Shown here: positions 17,052 through 28,880 of the stretch, piece by piece | Layout of the letters: the number at the start of each line of letters is the position of its first letter | Numbering within the stretch: position 1 is the stretch's first letter | Assembly: GCA_021521415.1 (NCBI GenBank) | Contig: JAIQDT010000304.1 | Coordinates: 124,001 to 188,000, forward strand | Origin: Bidens hawaiensis | Taxonomy: Eukaryota; Streptophyta; Magnoliopsida; Asterales; Asteraceae | Reading direction: 5' to 3' | Length of the DNA stretch: 64,000 nucleotides | Translations under genes and position numbers: made by a program | Notes under the pieces: model-generated | The model's input: only the letters and a program-made list of their open reading frames with translations | What the model was told of the DNA's origin: nothing | Databases searched by the model: none

Positions 17052-20000
17052 ATGGCACCGAAACGATCAACGAAAATATCGGAAGTAGATGTGAGCCGTT
17101 TGATTGCTCAACAGTTGGAGGCGGCGATACCGGATATAGTATCGCGCATCCCCGCCAGTATTAATAACTCGACCAATCCAACCCCTCCGAGCAATCAAAC
17201 GCCCATAAATAATGACGGGGAACAAAATGCTAATCCTCCAAGGAATGATAACACTATTCCGAGTAACGACGCACCGCCGAGGGTGGTCGTTACTGACAGC
17301 AATGGCCCTATACCTACGGTAGAGACAAACCGTACTGAACCAATTCGTGCATCCAAGGGATGTTCGATCAAGGATTTTATGTTGTGCAAGCCATTAGAGT
17401 TTAGCGGGTCTGAAGGACCGAATGGGTTAGTTAAATGGATAGAGAAAATAGAATCAGTGGTGAATATTAGCAACTGTCCCGAGGATTGCGTCGTTAAGTA
17501 CGCCACCTGTACATTCACCGACCATGCCTTGACATGGTGGAACACCATAGTACAGACTCGAGGTCAGGCGGCGACAAACCACATGACCTGGACGGAGCTT
17601 AAGGCTCTTGTGTTGGAACATTTCTGCCCAAAGAAAGAATTGCAGAAACTGGAAAATGAGTTGTGGAATCTGGAGATGAAGGGGGCGGACCACTTGGGTT
17701 ATACCAATCGGTTTAATGAACTGTCACGATTAGTACCGTGGTTGGTCACCCCGGAGACGAAGAGGGTGGAACGTTATATTTGGGGACTTACTCCGGTAGT
17801 GAGGAGTATAGTCAACGCGGGGGGACACCGGACGTATGAAAGTGCAGTGACACAGGCTGGCATTGTCACGTATGATTTCTTGCGGAGCGGATCACTAAAG
17901 GTGACAGGAGAATCCGCTGGGGGAAAACGGGGTACACATGATCATAGAATCCAGGAAAAGCAGCAAAGCAAACGAGCTAGGCCCGCTGCCCAGAGCTATG
18001 CCATGACTAGTTCGGGCGGAAGGCAAGAACCGCAGAAGGGAACGTTTCCTAAGTGCGGGAAATGTGGTTACCACCATAGTGGTGTGTGCAAAGAGGTGGT
18101 GTGCCACCGGTGTGGCAGGATTGGACACTACGCACCAAATTGTAAGACAAATCTGAACAACCCGAACCGACAACCACAACCTATTCGTGCGCAACCATTT
18201 AGAACTCAACCAGCCCGACAGCAGAACCCGCAAGGAAACCAGATGGTGACCACTAGCCGTGCTTGCTACGAATGCGGCGGCACGGATCACCTCAAAAGGA
18301 ACTGCCCGAAACTGAACCAGGGAGGAAACGGGAGACAACTCGCGGGTCAACCATCGTCGTCCAATCCGGCGCGAGGCCGAGCATTCGTGATGGGAGCGAA
18401 CGAGGCGCGCCAGGACCCCTGCGTAGTGACAGGTACCTTCCTCGTCTCTGATCATTACGCTTCTGTATTACTTGATACAGGCGCCGATAGAAGTTTTGTC
18501 TCCGTTAGATTCCTTTCGATAGCAAACCTTCCTATTGGTGAAACCATAGAACCTTACACCGTAGAAGTCGCTAACGGTAAAACCATGATAGTTAATCGGA
18601 TAGTTCGGAATTGCCCTTTTATTCTGAACGAACAATCCTTCCTGATCTACTTGTTACCGGTAGAATTGGGTAGTTTTGACGTGATAGTGGGAATGGATTG
18701 GTTGGCACGTAACAGGGTAGAAATAAACTGTGAAAAGAAAACCGTCAAGATCCGGGTGTCGGATGACGAGGAGGTATTAGTGCAGGGAGAAAAATCCGGC
18801 ACCATGATACCATTTATATCCCACCTCAAGGTGTTGAAATATATACGTCAGGGATGTGTGGCGTATCTAGCGAGCCTGACGGCCGCTGATTCTGAGGAAA
18901 AACGGGTGGACGATATTCCCGTGGTACGCGAATTCCGACAAGTTTTTCCAGAGGAACTTCCTGGATTACCGCCAACCCGACAGGTCGAATTCAGAATCGA
19001 TCTGTTACCACAAGCTGGCCCTGTTGCTAAGGCCCCTTACATACTTGCACCGTCCGAGATGCAAGAATTATCCAACCAGTTGCAGGAATTGTTGGATAAG
19101 GGATTTATTCGTCCCAGCTATTCCCCGTGGGGTGCACCTGTACTATTTGTGAAAAAGAAGGACGGAAGCCTTCGAATGTGCATTGACTACAGGGAATTGA
19201 ACAAATTAACCATCAAAAATAGGTATCCTCTTCCCCGAATTGATGATTTGTTCGACCAACTACAAGGTGCGAGCTATTTCTCAAAGATTGATCTTAGATC
19301 GGGATACCACCAAGTTAAAATTCAGGAGGAGGATATCCCAAAAACCGCGTTTCGGACTCGCTACGGCCACTACGAATTTTTAGTTATGCCTTTTGGACTA
19401 ACAAATGCGCCAGCGGTGTTCATGGATCTCATGAACCGAGTCTGTAAACCCTATCTTGACAAATTCGTCATCGTGTTTATTGACGATATTTTGATATACT
19501 CGAAGAGTAAAGAAGAACACGAGCGACATTTGAGGTTAATTTTGGAACTTTTGGATCAGGAGAAGTTGTATGCAAAATTCTCCAAATGTAACTTCTGGTT
19601 ACAAGAAGTGCAATTCCTTGGTCACATTATAAATCATCAAGGAATACACGTCGATCCAAGTAAGATTGAAGCAATTAAGAATTGGCAAGCACCTAAATCT
19701 CCAAAGGAAATCTGCCAATTCTTAGGCTTAGCTGGGTACTATCGTCGGTTTATTGAGAATTTTTCCAGCATTGCCCAACCTTTAACCCTGCTGACCCAAA
19801 AGGATCGAAGGTATGATTGGGGTGAAGAGCAGGAAGCGGCGTTTCAAACGCTAAAGCAAAGATTGTGCCAAGCGCCAATCTTAAGTCTCCCCGACGGAGA
19901 CGATGGATTTGTTGTATATTGTGACGCATCCCGTAAAGGGTTAGGATGCGTGTTGATGCAAAATAAAAAGGTCATAGCCTATGCGTCTCGACAGTTAAAA

Positions 20001-21758
20001 GTTCATGAGAAAAACTACACTACTCATGACTTGGAACTGGGAGCAGTCATCTTTGCACTTAAAATCTGGAGACACTATCTCTACGGTACAAAGTGCACCA
20101 TCTTCACTGATCATAAAAGTTTGCAACACATATTCGATCAGAAAGAACTGAATATGAGGCAACGAAGATGGGTCGAGTTGCTGAGTGACTATGACTGTGA
20201 CATTCGATATCACCCCGGCAAGGCTAGCGTCGTAGCCGATGCCTTGAGTAGGAAGGATCGGGTTAAACCATTGCGAGTGCGGGCGTTGGGGATGATAGTC
20301 TGGTCAAACCTTTCAGATTTGATTCGAGTCGCTCAACGCGAGGCGTTGAAAGAGGACCAATTGGATAAAGAAGGACTTTACGGGAATGAGAAGAATTTCG
20401 AACAGCGTGTGGACGAAATTCTCTATTTCAAAAATCGGATTTGGATCCCGACCCTCCATGACCTTCGTGATTTGATCATGGATGAAGCGCATAAATCGAA
20501 ATATTCCATACATCCGGGATCAGATAAAATGTACAAGGATGTGAAAGAATTTTACTGGTGGCCAGGTATGAAAAAGAATATAGCCACATACGTCGGCAAG
20601 TGTACGACGTGTGCGAGAGTTAAGGCGGAGCACCAGAAACCCTCGGGAATGCTACAACAGCCGGAAATTCTCGAATGGAAGTGGGAGCAGATCACAATGG
20701 ATTTTGTGACACATCTCCCCAAGACACCCCGAGGTCATGATGCGATTTGGGTAATCGTGGATCGATTAACCAAATCGGCACATTTTATTCCGATTAGGAA
20801 TACTTTTAACACTGAGAGACTTGCGCAGATTTATATAAATGAAATAGTGTCTCGTCATGGCATCCCCATCTCGATCATCTCCGATAGGGATAGCCATTTC
20901 ACCTCCAAACTTTGGCAAGCTGTCCAAGAAGCATTGGGAACACGTATTGACCTAAGCACAGCTTACCACCCTCAGACCGATGGTCAGTCTGAGAGGACCA
21001 TTCAAACTTTGGAGGATTTGCTTCGTGCTTGCGTACTGGACTTTAAGGGAAATTGGGATCAACATCTCCCACTCGTTGAATTTTCCTATAATAACAGTTA
21101 TCACAGCAGTATAAAGGCAACACCTTATGAAGCATTGTATGGGCGGAAGTGCCGATCACCACTTTGCTGGTCTGAAGTGGGTGACCTGCAGGTTATTAGA
21201 TCGGATCTGGTCCAGGAGACGACCAGCAAGATTCTTGAAATTAAGAACAACCTAAAAGCCGCGCGGGACCGGCAGAAGAGTTATGCCGATACCCGTCGAA
21301 AACCGTTGTCATTTGAGAAGGGTGAAAAAGTATATTTGAAAGTATCCCCTTGGAAAGGAGTGGTCAGATTTGGCAAGGCAGGGAAGTTAGCCCCCAGATA
21401 CATTGGACCATTCGACATCATTGCAAAAATCGGTCCTGTAGCTTACCGATTAGAACTGCCTGATGAACTGAGTGCAGTTCACAACGTGTTTTACGTGTCG
21501 AACTTGAAAAGGTGTCTGTCGGATGAGACAGCGGTGTTACCTTTAGAGGGTGTTCAAATAAGTGATAGGCTCAACTTCGTAGAGGAGCCCATTGAAATAG
21601 TGGACGGTAAGATCAAGCAACTTAGACACAATAAGATCTCGTTGGTCAAAGTTAGATGGAATTCGCAACGAGGCCCAGAATTTACTTGGGAACGAAAGGA
21701 TGAATTTCGGAAGAAATACCCCCACCTATTTCCTCAAAAGGAAGTAGTTGACGTGTAA
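17052..21758 (+). CDS. gag-pol: Tekay-1 gag-pol polyprotein with chromodomain
   Basis: One uninterrupted ORF of 1,568 residues from ATG 17052 ([13 protein letters not shown]), numbered here from 17037. The gag capsid region covers ~110-300, with two CCHC-type knuckles near residues 353 ([14 protein letters not shown]) and 409 ([14 protein letters not shown]). Protease LLDTGAD is near 478. RT spans about 690-880 with [10 protein letters not shown] near 815. RNase H starts with [12 protein letters not shown] near 960. Integrase has an HHCC zinc region (~1150-1191) and a core with MDFVTHLP (~1220), SDRDSHF (~1282) and QSERTIQ (~1318) giving D, D and E. The C-terminus holds a GPY-type region and a chromodomain-like segment (~1508-1565, [15 protein letters not shown]). 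All key residues appear intact, so this copy could be autonomous. The chromodomain is thought to steer integration to heterochromatin. Confidence 0.96.
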   Translation: MAPKRSTKISEVDVSRLIAQQLEAAIPDIVSRIPASINNSTNPTPPSNQTPINNDGEQNANPPRNDNTIPSNDAPPRVVVTDSNGPIPTVETNRTEPIRASKGCSIKDFMLCKPLEFSGSEGPNGLVKWIEKIESVVNISNCPEDCVVKYATCTFTDHALTWWNTIVQTRGQAATNHMTWTELKALVLEHFCPKKELQKLENELWNLEMKGADHLGYTNRFNELSRLVPWLVTPETKRVERYIWGLTPVVRSIVNAGGHRTYESAVTQAGIVTYDFLRSGSLKVTGESAGGKRGTHDHRIQEKQQSKRARPAAQSYAMTSSGGRQEPQKGTFPKCGKCGYHHSGVCKEVVCHRCGRIGHYAPNCKTNLNNPNRQPQPIRAQPFRTQPARQQNPQGNQMVTTSRACYECGGTDHLKRNCPKLNQGGNGRQLAGQPSSSNPARGRAFVMGANEARQDPCVVTGTFLVSDHYASVLLDTGADRSFVSVRFLSIANLPIGETIEPYTVEVANGKTMIVNRIVRNCPFILNEQSFLIYLLPVELGSFDVIVGMDWLARNRVEINCEKKTVKIRVSDDEEVLVQGEKSGTMIPFISHLKVLKYIRQGCVAYLASLTAADSEEKRVDDIPVVREFRQVFPEELPGLPPTRQVEFRIDLLPQAGPVAKAPYILAPSEMQELSNQLQELLDKGFIRPSYSPWGAPVLFVKKKDGSLRMCIDYRELNKLTIKNRYPLPRIDDLFDQLQGASYFSKIDLRSGYHQVKIQEEDIPKTAFRTRYGHYEFLVMPFGLTNAPAVFMDLMNRVCKPYLDKFVIVFIDDILIYSKSKEEHERHLRLILELLDQEKLYAKFSKCNFWLQEVQFLGHIINHQGIHVDPSKIEAIKNWQAPKSPKEICQFLGLAGYYRRFIENFSSIAQPLTLLTQKDRRYDWGEEQEAAFQTLKQRLCQAPILSLPDGDDGFVVYCDASRKGLGCVLMQNKKVIAYASRQLKVHEKNYTTHDLELGAVIFALKIWRHYLYGTKCTIFTDHKSLQHIFDQKELNMRQRRWVELLSDYDCDIRYHPGKASVVADALSRKDRVKPLRVRALGMIVWSNLSDLIRVAQREALKEDQLDKEGLYGNEKNFEQRVDEILYFKNRIWIPTLHDLRDLIMDEAHKSKYSIHPGSDKMYKDVKEFYWWPGMKKNIATYVGKCTTCARVKAEHQKPSGMLQQPEILEWKWEQITMDFVTHLPKTPRGHDAIWVIVDRLTKSAHFIPIRNTFNTERLAQIYINEIVSRHGIPISIISDRDSHFTSKLWQAVQEALGTRIDLSTAYHPQTDGQSERTIQTLEDLLRACVLDFKGNWDQHLPLVEFSYNNSYHSSIKATPYEALYGRKCRSPLCWSEVGDLQVIRSDLVQETTSKILEIKNNLKAARDRQKSYADTRRKPLSFEKGEKVYLKVSPWKGVVRFGKAGKLAPRYIGPFDIIAKIGPVAYRLELPDELSAVHNVFYVSNLKRCLSDETAVLPLEGVQISDRLNFVEEPIEIVDGKIKQLRHNKISLVKVRWNSQRGPEFTWERKDEFRKKYPHLFPQKEVVDV

Positions 21759-21781
21759 AATTTCGAGGACGAAATTTTTAT

Positions 21782-21794
21782 AACGGGGGGAGAA
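21782..21794 (+). other. Tekay-1 polypurine tract
   Basis: AACGGGGGGAGAA lies directly before the 3' LTR start TGTAAC. It primes plus-strand DNA synthesis. It follows the gag-pol stop by about 23 bases. Confidence 0.93.
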
Positions 21795-24700
21795 TGTAAC
21801 GATTCCGGCAAATCCAGGTATACCCTAGCCGGTATATACTATTTACGTGTCATTTAATATTGATTATGTGAGTTATAGTACGTTTATACGAGTATATATG
21901 ATTCATAGTACGAATCATACTCGATTATATAGTGAATCGTATTGGAATTACAATTAACCAATGAACGATTATTGAAACCCGAACGAATCGGGAATTACAT
22001 TATAGACGAAGTATATAATGTTTAGTGATGTTTTCGAAGTATTAATGCTTCGGGATAAGTGAATTATAGCACAGAACAAGGATTTCGATTTATTAGTACG
22101 TCGATACGATAAACGAAACCTTTAACATCAAACCAAGCAAGAGACGATCGATCAAACCGAAAAAGATGCACAAAGACCGACAATACGATGTTTTAAGTCA
22201 TTTAACGTCATGATTTAAGTTTTTAAAGTTTTTAAATCAGTTTTATGTAAATTTTATTTTAACCCGAAAAACGACCATTTTAGGCTCGTTTTAAGCCGAA
22301 TTACGAGTTTAAACGAGAAACGAACTGAACCAGACTATCCACAACATTATCCGGATTGTGTAATCCAAATGTGTGGCCATGGTTTGAGATGTGGGCCCCC
22401 CCCACACCACCATATGGCCGGCCCTCTACACACACACTCACACATTACATTTTCTTTTTTTCAACAAAAACTCTCTCAAATCTCTCAACTCTCATCCACA
22501 TTCATCCATTATTCTTGAGTTCTAACCAAGATTTGAAGGTATAAACATGTTTTTAATGCTTGATTCTTGTTTCTAATTCTATAATCTTGAGAAAAGGAGG
22601 TTTCATGTGAAAAATGGGTGAAAACCCGAGATGAAACCGATTCTCGTGTGATCAAGGGATGTATACAAGCTATACAAAGGATCTTGATCCAAGTAATTAG
22701 TTAAAAGAGTTTAGAATGAAATTTTACGGTTGAAATCTTATAAAAATGAGTTTCCATGTGAAAGACGGGTGAAAACCCGAGATGAAACCGACTCTTGCAT
22801 GATCAAGAGATGTATACAAGTTATACAATGGATCTTGGTCCAAGAAATGAGTAAAAAGAGTCGAGAACGGATTTTTACGGTTAAAACCTTTGTTTTTATA
22901 TCAAAACCGACACTATGAAAGAAATGGTTTGATTGTTGGTGTAACTTGCTTGGTATAGTGTTATTGTGCTTGTAAGTGTTGTATCTAGTGGCTAGCAAAT
23001 GCTAGAAACCCGGATCTTTGCGATCTAACGCTAGAAAACACAAGATAGTTCGGTTTTCGTGTGATTTAGTGAGTTTGGACAGATTGTAGTGTACTTAGAT
23101 TCGGGTCACGAAATTTCACAGAGATGATCTACACATGAAAATATGAGATCTGTGAATTTTTGGTAATTTTTGGATAAAAGATGAATATTTGGTGAATTTA
23201 ATGCTCGGTTTTGGCCAAAAATGGTGAAAAATAGCTAAACTTGATGAAAAATTCTGAAAAATTTAGGATAAGCTTTTTATAACATATAAAAGTCACACAC
23301 AAAATTTGAGCTTAGTTGGAAAAGTCTAAAGGGGCTTTTCGGTAAAACGAGTTCTAGGGCTTTCTAGCTCGGTTTTTGTGAAAATGGCTTGAAATATGAG
23401 TTTTGGGTTCTGGAAAAATTCCAGGGAGTCATGAGAATAGCAAGGATCATCCCGGAAAAATTTGGGATTTTTCTAAAGTCTTTTGGTATTTTTGACATAT
23501 TTAGTGTTTTAATAATGTTTAAAAATAGATAAATAAATGAAAATATAAAAAAAATAAATCTGGAAAATTTTTGTAAAATTTATTACTGTCAAAATAAGTT
23601 TTGTGCAAAATCTCAAGACCCGAGACTAAACGGGTAATTATTTGTGCTAAAAAGAACATAAAAACAAATTTCTAAAGCTTAAAACGTGTAAACCGGCAAA
23701 ACTCGCATAAGCGAGCTGACTGGTATATAAAAACCTAAAAATTGACCATTTTCATAAAACTAAGTAAATTAAGTAAAAATAAATCATCCGAAAATAATTC
23801 GGATGATTTGGGTAATTTTACCCGATTTTACTGTTTCCGGCACCTAAATGACGGAAACGGGCCCCGCGGTCAAACGGGGTGTCCAAACCGAGCTCTAATT
23901 TCATCACTTTAACTAAATTAACAGTCAAACACCATTTTTGGGTCGGATGTGAATAAACTCATTTTTGAAACTAAAAACGGATAACCGTGCTAGGCACGCA
24001 AATCGAGGAAATCATAAAAATGATAATTTTGACCGTCAGACTCTAAGCAATGTCACAATCTGAGTCCTTAGAAGTGTCACGGGGTTAACATTGTCCCCGG
24101 ATCGAGTACAGTACTGGGTTAACAATGTCCCCAGATGTACCGCTTAACACGGATTTAATTTATGGGAATTATATAGTAACGATTAGATATTATATTACAG
24201 ATCCAGGGTTATAGCAGTTCATTGTATCACGTCCCGACTCACAGAAAGGTGAGTTTTCACGAGCCCCTTTTACTAAACTGTTTTAAATATTTTCCCGGGG
24301 CGGAAAGCATCTATTTATTAAAGTATTTAAGTACATACTGATCGTATGGAAATACTTGTATATTTAAATATATATATGGTTTGATGCATAGAATATATAA
24401 ATTGTTTATCGTGTGGGATTGTTCTGGGGTAACATAGTTCCCAGGGGGTAATATTGTTCTGGGGTAACATAGTTCCCAGAGGTTATTATTGTTCTGGGGT
24501 AACATAGTTCCCAGAGGTTATTATTGTTCTGGGGTAACATAGTTCCCAGAGGTTATTATTGTTCTGGGGTAACATAGTTCCCATGGGTTATTATTGTTCT
24601 GGGGTAACATAGTTCCCAGAGGTTATTATTGTTCTGGGGTAACATAGTTCCCAGGGGTTATTATTGTTCTGGGGTAACGTAGTTCCCAGAGGTTATTATT

Positions 24701-25096
24701 GTTCAGGGGTAACATAGTTCCCAGCATAATTTCATTGCTAATAAATGATTATTAAAATGATCTGTCAGTGTTTATTTAAATTAGTGAAACTCACCAACTA
24801 TTCGTAGTTGACCCGTTTTCTTACATGTTTTCTAGGTATGCCCAAGTTGGAATGATTGATATGTGCTTAACTATCTGTGCTACCTGTTGGAAGCTTGCTG
24901 CTCTATATTTTGTAATGAATATATTAATGTCTTATCGGTAAAATATGTGTGTAACACCTAGACAGTAACGAAACTCGCAGCAATGTAATATGTTATAAAT
25001 TAATGTAGTGGTATTTTCTTTATAAGCAATGCTGTTGATATCAGATGTGTCTGTTGCATCCTGTGTACGTTTCCGCTGCGGTTACGGGGTGTTACA
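21795..25096 (+). repeat. Tekay-1 3' LTR, complete (3,302 bp)
   Basis: Starts TGTAACGATT and ends GGTGTTACA, followed by AAAAG. It matches the split 5' LTR with about twenty substitutions and small indels seen by eye. It contains the 151-bp duplication, the nine-unit 35-bp array at 24421-24725 and a perfect 12-bp stem at 23781-23809 that is broken by one G/A change in the 5' LTR. Confidence 0.95.
24421..24725 (+). repeat. 35-bp tandem array, 9 copies (3' LTR)
   Basis: Counterpart of 4602-4910 with the same copy number and order. Small unit differences (CCATGG in the fifth, GTTCAGGGG in the ninth) are private to this LTR. Confidence 0.92.
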
Positions 25097-25378
25097 AAAA
25101 GCGAAGACATGTTAAATTTGAAGATGGTGATTTTGTCTGGGCTGTTTTGACAAAAGATCGTTTTTCTGTTGGGGAATATAACAAATTATCATCTAAGAAG
25201 ATTGGACCCATGAAAATTGTGGAAAAGATAAACTCAAATGCTTATCGTCTAAAGCTGCCGAGTCACGTTCGTTGTTTTAATGTGTTTAATGTGAAGCATT
25301 TACTACCTTATTACGGGGACACTTCTGATGATGAAGATGCTACGGATTCGAGGTCGAATATTTTCTATCCAGGGGGAA
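25097..25378 (+). pseudogene. Decayed chromovirus integrase C-terminus, right part
   Basis: Continues the integrase interrupted at 1973, starting with the duplicated AAAAG. The reading RRHVKFEDGDFVWAVLTKD, KIGPMKIVEKI, NAYRLKLPSH and FNVFNVKHLLPYY is the GPY/F-type C-terminal module of Ty3 integrases. It ends with CCAGGGGGAA (25369-25378), a polypurine tract, next to a TG start at 25379. Confidence 0.88.
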
Positions 25379-25992
25379 TGATGTGGGCCCAAGTATTGAA
25401 AACCGGGCTATTATGTATTTGGAGGCCCAAGATCGCGCTATAAATGGTGGCCCAAGAAAACAGGCATAACTTGGCCCACAAAGCTCCGTTTCAGGCCTAT
25501 TACCAGTCAAATCGAATCTTGAGACGATGAGCACATTGTGGCAAATGCCCATGGTGGTTTGGCCCCTGTCTGAAGCCCAAAAATGCCTTCTAAATAAAGG
25601 TTTGGGCATTTTTATGTTTTTTCAACACTTTTAATGTTTTTATTTTTGGGTTTATGTTCGGCCCATGGACCTTTTTGGGCCCATTTCGTATTAGACTCTT
25701 TATTTATATGCTGCTTATGTAATATGAATGAATAGACTTGAATTTTTATAATTATCAATTTTCTCTTCATTTTCCCTAAACCTTTGGGTGGGATCTAGGA
25801 GTTTCGAAGCTCATCAAAGGTATTCTCTGAATCAACGTGATTCGATCTTCATTCTAGTTATACCGCTTCATCAGGTTGCTTCCCTTAGAAAACATTGTTG
25901 GACCTATTCTTTCATTCAATCAACCCTGGTGTTATATTGCGAGACGATCCGGCTTAATAGGTTTTTTTGTAATTGTTTTACTATGTATCAAT
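25379..25992 (+). repeat. Probable 3' LTR of the decayed chromovirus
   Basis: Begins TGATGTGGGCCCAAG directly after the polypurine tract. The end is uncertain; TATGTATCA at about 25992 is a possible CA terminus. It contains repeated GGCCCA motifs and no ORF of interest. No matching 5' LTR is in the window. Confidence 0.5.
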
Positions 25993-26621
25993 AGGATGTA
26001 TTAAGCATTATGTTTATTATGCTTCAAAAAGAATTGTGTTAAAGTTGCAATGTTCAAGTATTATGAGTTTGAAAAAAAAGTTAGTAATGAAATCAGTTGT
26101 TTATGTCATTATTTATTTAGTTGTTTTGTAAAAAACTAGATCGGATCGTTTGAGCTACTTTAAAAATTCCGTTCCATACCCTCAAACTTAGCCCCGTTAT
26201 AACCCGTTTTAAGCCCTCTTGATTTGCATTTGTGTCAAAGCATTTATATGGGTGGAGATATGACTTGCTCCCAAGCTTATTACATTGTGTTCATACTTGA
26301 TATAGAGGGTAGAGAGATACTAGCATATTTTTTGCTGGTCTAGATATTAAACCGAGAGGAGAGATGTTATATTATGAGGGGTGTGATCATGTGTGCCTTA
26401 ATCGGAAACAAAGTACACTCGTTTGGGCGGTTCCATAGTTTTAATGTGTAACATTAAAATTATTTGGTGGGTTATCAACCTTGACAGTGTTAGTTCTTGG
26501 GAATTGGGTATGACCTTATACCTCACTAGTATTAATCGTGGTAATTGATGAATCATCGATCGAGGTGTATGTGTTGCATGAGAATTTGCTTGAGGGCAAG
26601 CAAAAGATAAGTGTGGGGATG
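25993..26621 (+). mobile_element. 3' internal remnant of an Athila/Tat-like element
   Basis: Non-coding stretch ending in AAGATAAGTGTGGGGATG, the polypurine tract style of Athila/Tat Ty3 elements (compare 60770-60786). No pol sequence survives. The left edge is undefined and abuts the chromovirus LTR. Confidence 0.55.
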
Positions 26622-27798
26622 TGATGGTCAGGTAAAAGTCATGTATATTGTTATATTATTTGTTTACTTTTAGTTTAAATATTATGTGAACTTTGGTACT
26701 TCAAGCGTGTTTATGTGTTTCAGGATACTTGACGTTAAGGACGCTTATCGGGATGAATTACGGGCTTGGAATGAAGATGTATAAGACTTATGATGATTGG
26801 CACGCTTTCCTATGCAAATTAAAAGAAGAATAATAAAGAGGATGTGTCAGACATGCGTGGCGCTAAGGGACCTTAGAGCTACTCTAAACTCTCAAATCAG
26901 TAAAGTAGACCTTAGCGCGGCGCTAAGGTCTCACCCCTGGACTTTAGCGCTGCGCTAAAGTCTTTCCTGACAAGAAAATTAAACCTAACTTTAATATATT
27001 GAGTTTTCAGTCCTAATTCGAGATAACCTTCATTCTAGCAACCAAGTACAAGCCCTAGGACGATTTTGTACCATCCTGAAGCCTCCAATTCGTCCGTTCA
27101 TCGCATGCTTTCATCTTCTTATCAGATAAGCGAATCTTTAATGATGCTGATGTCAGGCTAAACCACTGTATTCACTTTAGGCTACGGTTTTGTGTAAACT
27201 AACTTTGATCAGATTCTATGTTTTGAATTATTATAAACTTGATTGAATGTATTTAATCTTGTTTTACATTATGAATTGATTGTTTAAACAGTTTATGATT
27301 TTGATTATCAAACTTTGCATCACTTTTCTGGTTGTGTTCATCACATGTAGGGTTAGCTCTTATGTCATGGAACCAATAATCGTTAGTCATTTCTTATAAC
27401 TGATTTTCATATTTTAAACTGGTAATTGAGTAAACCGGGGTTCGGTTGTGTCAATAATTCGGTTAGGGTATCGTTTGTCAAACAACCCAACTGTTAAGTT
27501 AGTAATTACTGTGCAATTAATCTTATGAATCTGTGATTAGTAGGACATCACATTACCTGAACCTAAATGAATCTTTCTCTCATAATTGTTTAAAGCTTCA
27601 AAAGTAATCGTGTGTATTATAATTAACTTTTCTAAACTGCTTGACATCGTCTGTCCACCTTATTTAATTAATAAATAATCATGAACTTTACTTGCACTTT
27701 CCATTGATTCCCTGTGGAGACGACCTTACTTACCCGTACTAGTTATAGGTATTTAAGTCTTATAAATACTTGTTTTTTATTAGATCACGAAATCTACA
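26622..27798 (+). repeat. Athila/Tat-like 3' LTR (about 1.18 kb)
   Basis: Starts TGATGGTCAGG after the polypurine tract and probably ends AATCTACA at 27798. The phrase CCCTGTGGAGACGACC near its end is typical of these LTRs. It contains two near-perfect palindromes (26907-26931 and 26940-26962). The flanking five bases do not match, consistent with a truncated element and not a solo LTR. Confidence 0.65.
26907..26962. promoter_or_regulatory. Paired palindromes with a GCGCTAA core in Athila-like LTR
   Basis: AGACCTTAGCGC-g-GCGCTAAGGTCT (26907-26931) and GACTTTAGCGC-t-GCGCTAAAGTC (26940-26962). Arms are 12 and 11 bp around one central base. A weaker GGCGCTAAGG...CCTTAGAGC lies just upstream. 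No ORF overlaps. Role unknown. Confidence 0.8.
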
Positions 27799-28282
27799 AT
27801 AAGGAGGTGGAAGATGTGAGGGAAAATGGGGTTGATGAGAATGTTGTTCATGATGAAGTAAGGGAGGTTGAGGAGAATGTGGAAAATGTTGAAGAAAATG
27901 TTATTGATGATAATGTGGAAGCCGATAATGAAAATACAGAAGTGGTGGAGACAAGTATAGATTCTGGAGAAACAAAGAAGATTTCTAAAGCTAATACAAA
28001 GATTATTGACATTGATGTTGAACAAGAGTCTGAAAATCTAATGCATATGATCCAGATCGTGATATTTTGTGGAGATTTTGAAGAGGTTGATTCCTTGAAT
28101 GTGGATGAAAAGGAAGTAATTGTTGAAGATATGAAAGATTATTCAAAAAATAGAATAAATGCCACCTCCTACAATGAAAGAGGTCGGTACATCTAAACCA
28201 ATTGATGAGAATGAAGAGTTAAGGAAATTAAAAGGAAAGGCAGTGGCTGAGGATGAGAGCCAGCTGCAACCAATAAAAAAAG
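27799..28282 (+). pseudogene. Copia-A post-pol accessory ORF, left fragment
   Basis: The sequence encodes an acidic, Glu-, Asn- and Val-rich protein (ENVENVEENVIDDNVEADNEN), with a stop near 28194. The ENEELRKLKGKAV-like continuation at about 28206-28282 resembles DSEEDLKKRMEKGKAKV in the Copia-C accessory ORF. The 5' part and all pol are missing, cut by the Athila-like LTR. The reading resumes after element X at 42022. Function unknown. Confidence 0.55.
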
Positions 28283-28880
28283 TGTCACACCCCAACCTAA
28301 GGCAGAAATGCTGGGGCGCGAACTGATTGTTCACAGCTCACAAGGTACTATCATGCATTTAAACAGGTGACAGAATCTAATTAATTTATTTAATAACAAA
28401 TAACATTTAAGTACATTAAGTATAAATAAATTACAAAGCATGATCAAAAAATTCTTGAATAAGTTTTAATCCTAAAAGTCATATCTACGTGATCTTCATT
28501 TTGATAAACAATCCGACATGATAACCTACAAATGCGTACAAAATAGAATAGGTTTGTCAACACGAGGTTGAATGAGAAAATCACTAGTTTTGATACTAAT
28601 AATAATATATATAAGAAAAATGCAAAAGTTTTATTCGTGAGTATAAACAATCAAACCATAGCATGTAAATACTAAAATCAAATAATGATGTGTGGGCTAA
28701 ACCATTGTCATGCGAATCGGGCGTTGGTTACCATGATAGAATAATTGAGTTGTCGGTGAAACCATTTACATGCGATCGAACGCCGGCCACTACGACATGA
28801 CGTGATTATAATAATAGACCTCTTCGAATGTGATAAAATAACAAATAAACATATAAACAAATAGCAAATAGTCATCGTCA
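28283..28880 (-). repeat. Element X LTR, left copy (~600 bp)
   Basis: Begins TGTCACACCCCAACCTAAGGC and is clearly homologous to 41420-~42021 in direct orientation. Similarity fades near 28880 (ATCGTCA). A primer-site-like sequence at the other copy makes this the 3' LTR of a minus-strand element. The exact end is an estimate. Confidence 0.65.

Larger units (their letters stand above)
1974..25096 (+). mobile_element. Tekay-type Ty3/gypsy chromovirus (Tekay-1), full length, carrying a nested Copia
   Basis: This is a complete LTR retrotransposon on the plus strand. It has two near-identical LTRs of about 3.3 kb, a primer site for initiator tRNA-Met, an extra leader ORF, one uninterrupted gag-pol ORF ending in a chromodomain, a polypurine tract and an AAAAG target duplication. 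Without the nested 10.4-kb Copia it is about 12.7 kb. I saw roughly twenty base differences between the LTRs, so insertion is recent. Very long LTRs and a C-terminal chromodomain are typical of the Tekay/Del lineage. The whole element sits inside an older chromovirus integrase gene. Confidence 0.93.

Noticed and set aside
25788..25994. ORF in the chromovirus LTR
   Set aside because: Lies within an LTR-like sequence and shows no domain.
27714..28196. Intact host gene encoding an acidic protein
   Set aside because: The first part lies in an LTR end and the rest matches the style of the Copia accessory ORF that continues at 42022. It is a fragment.
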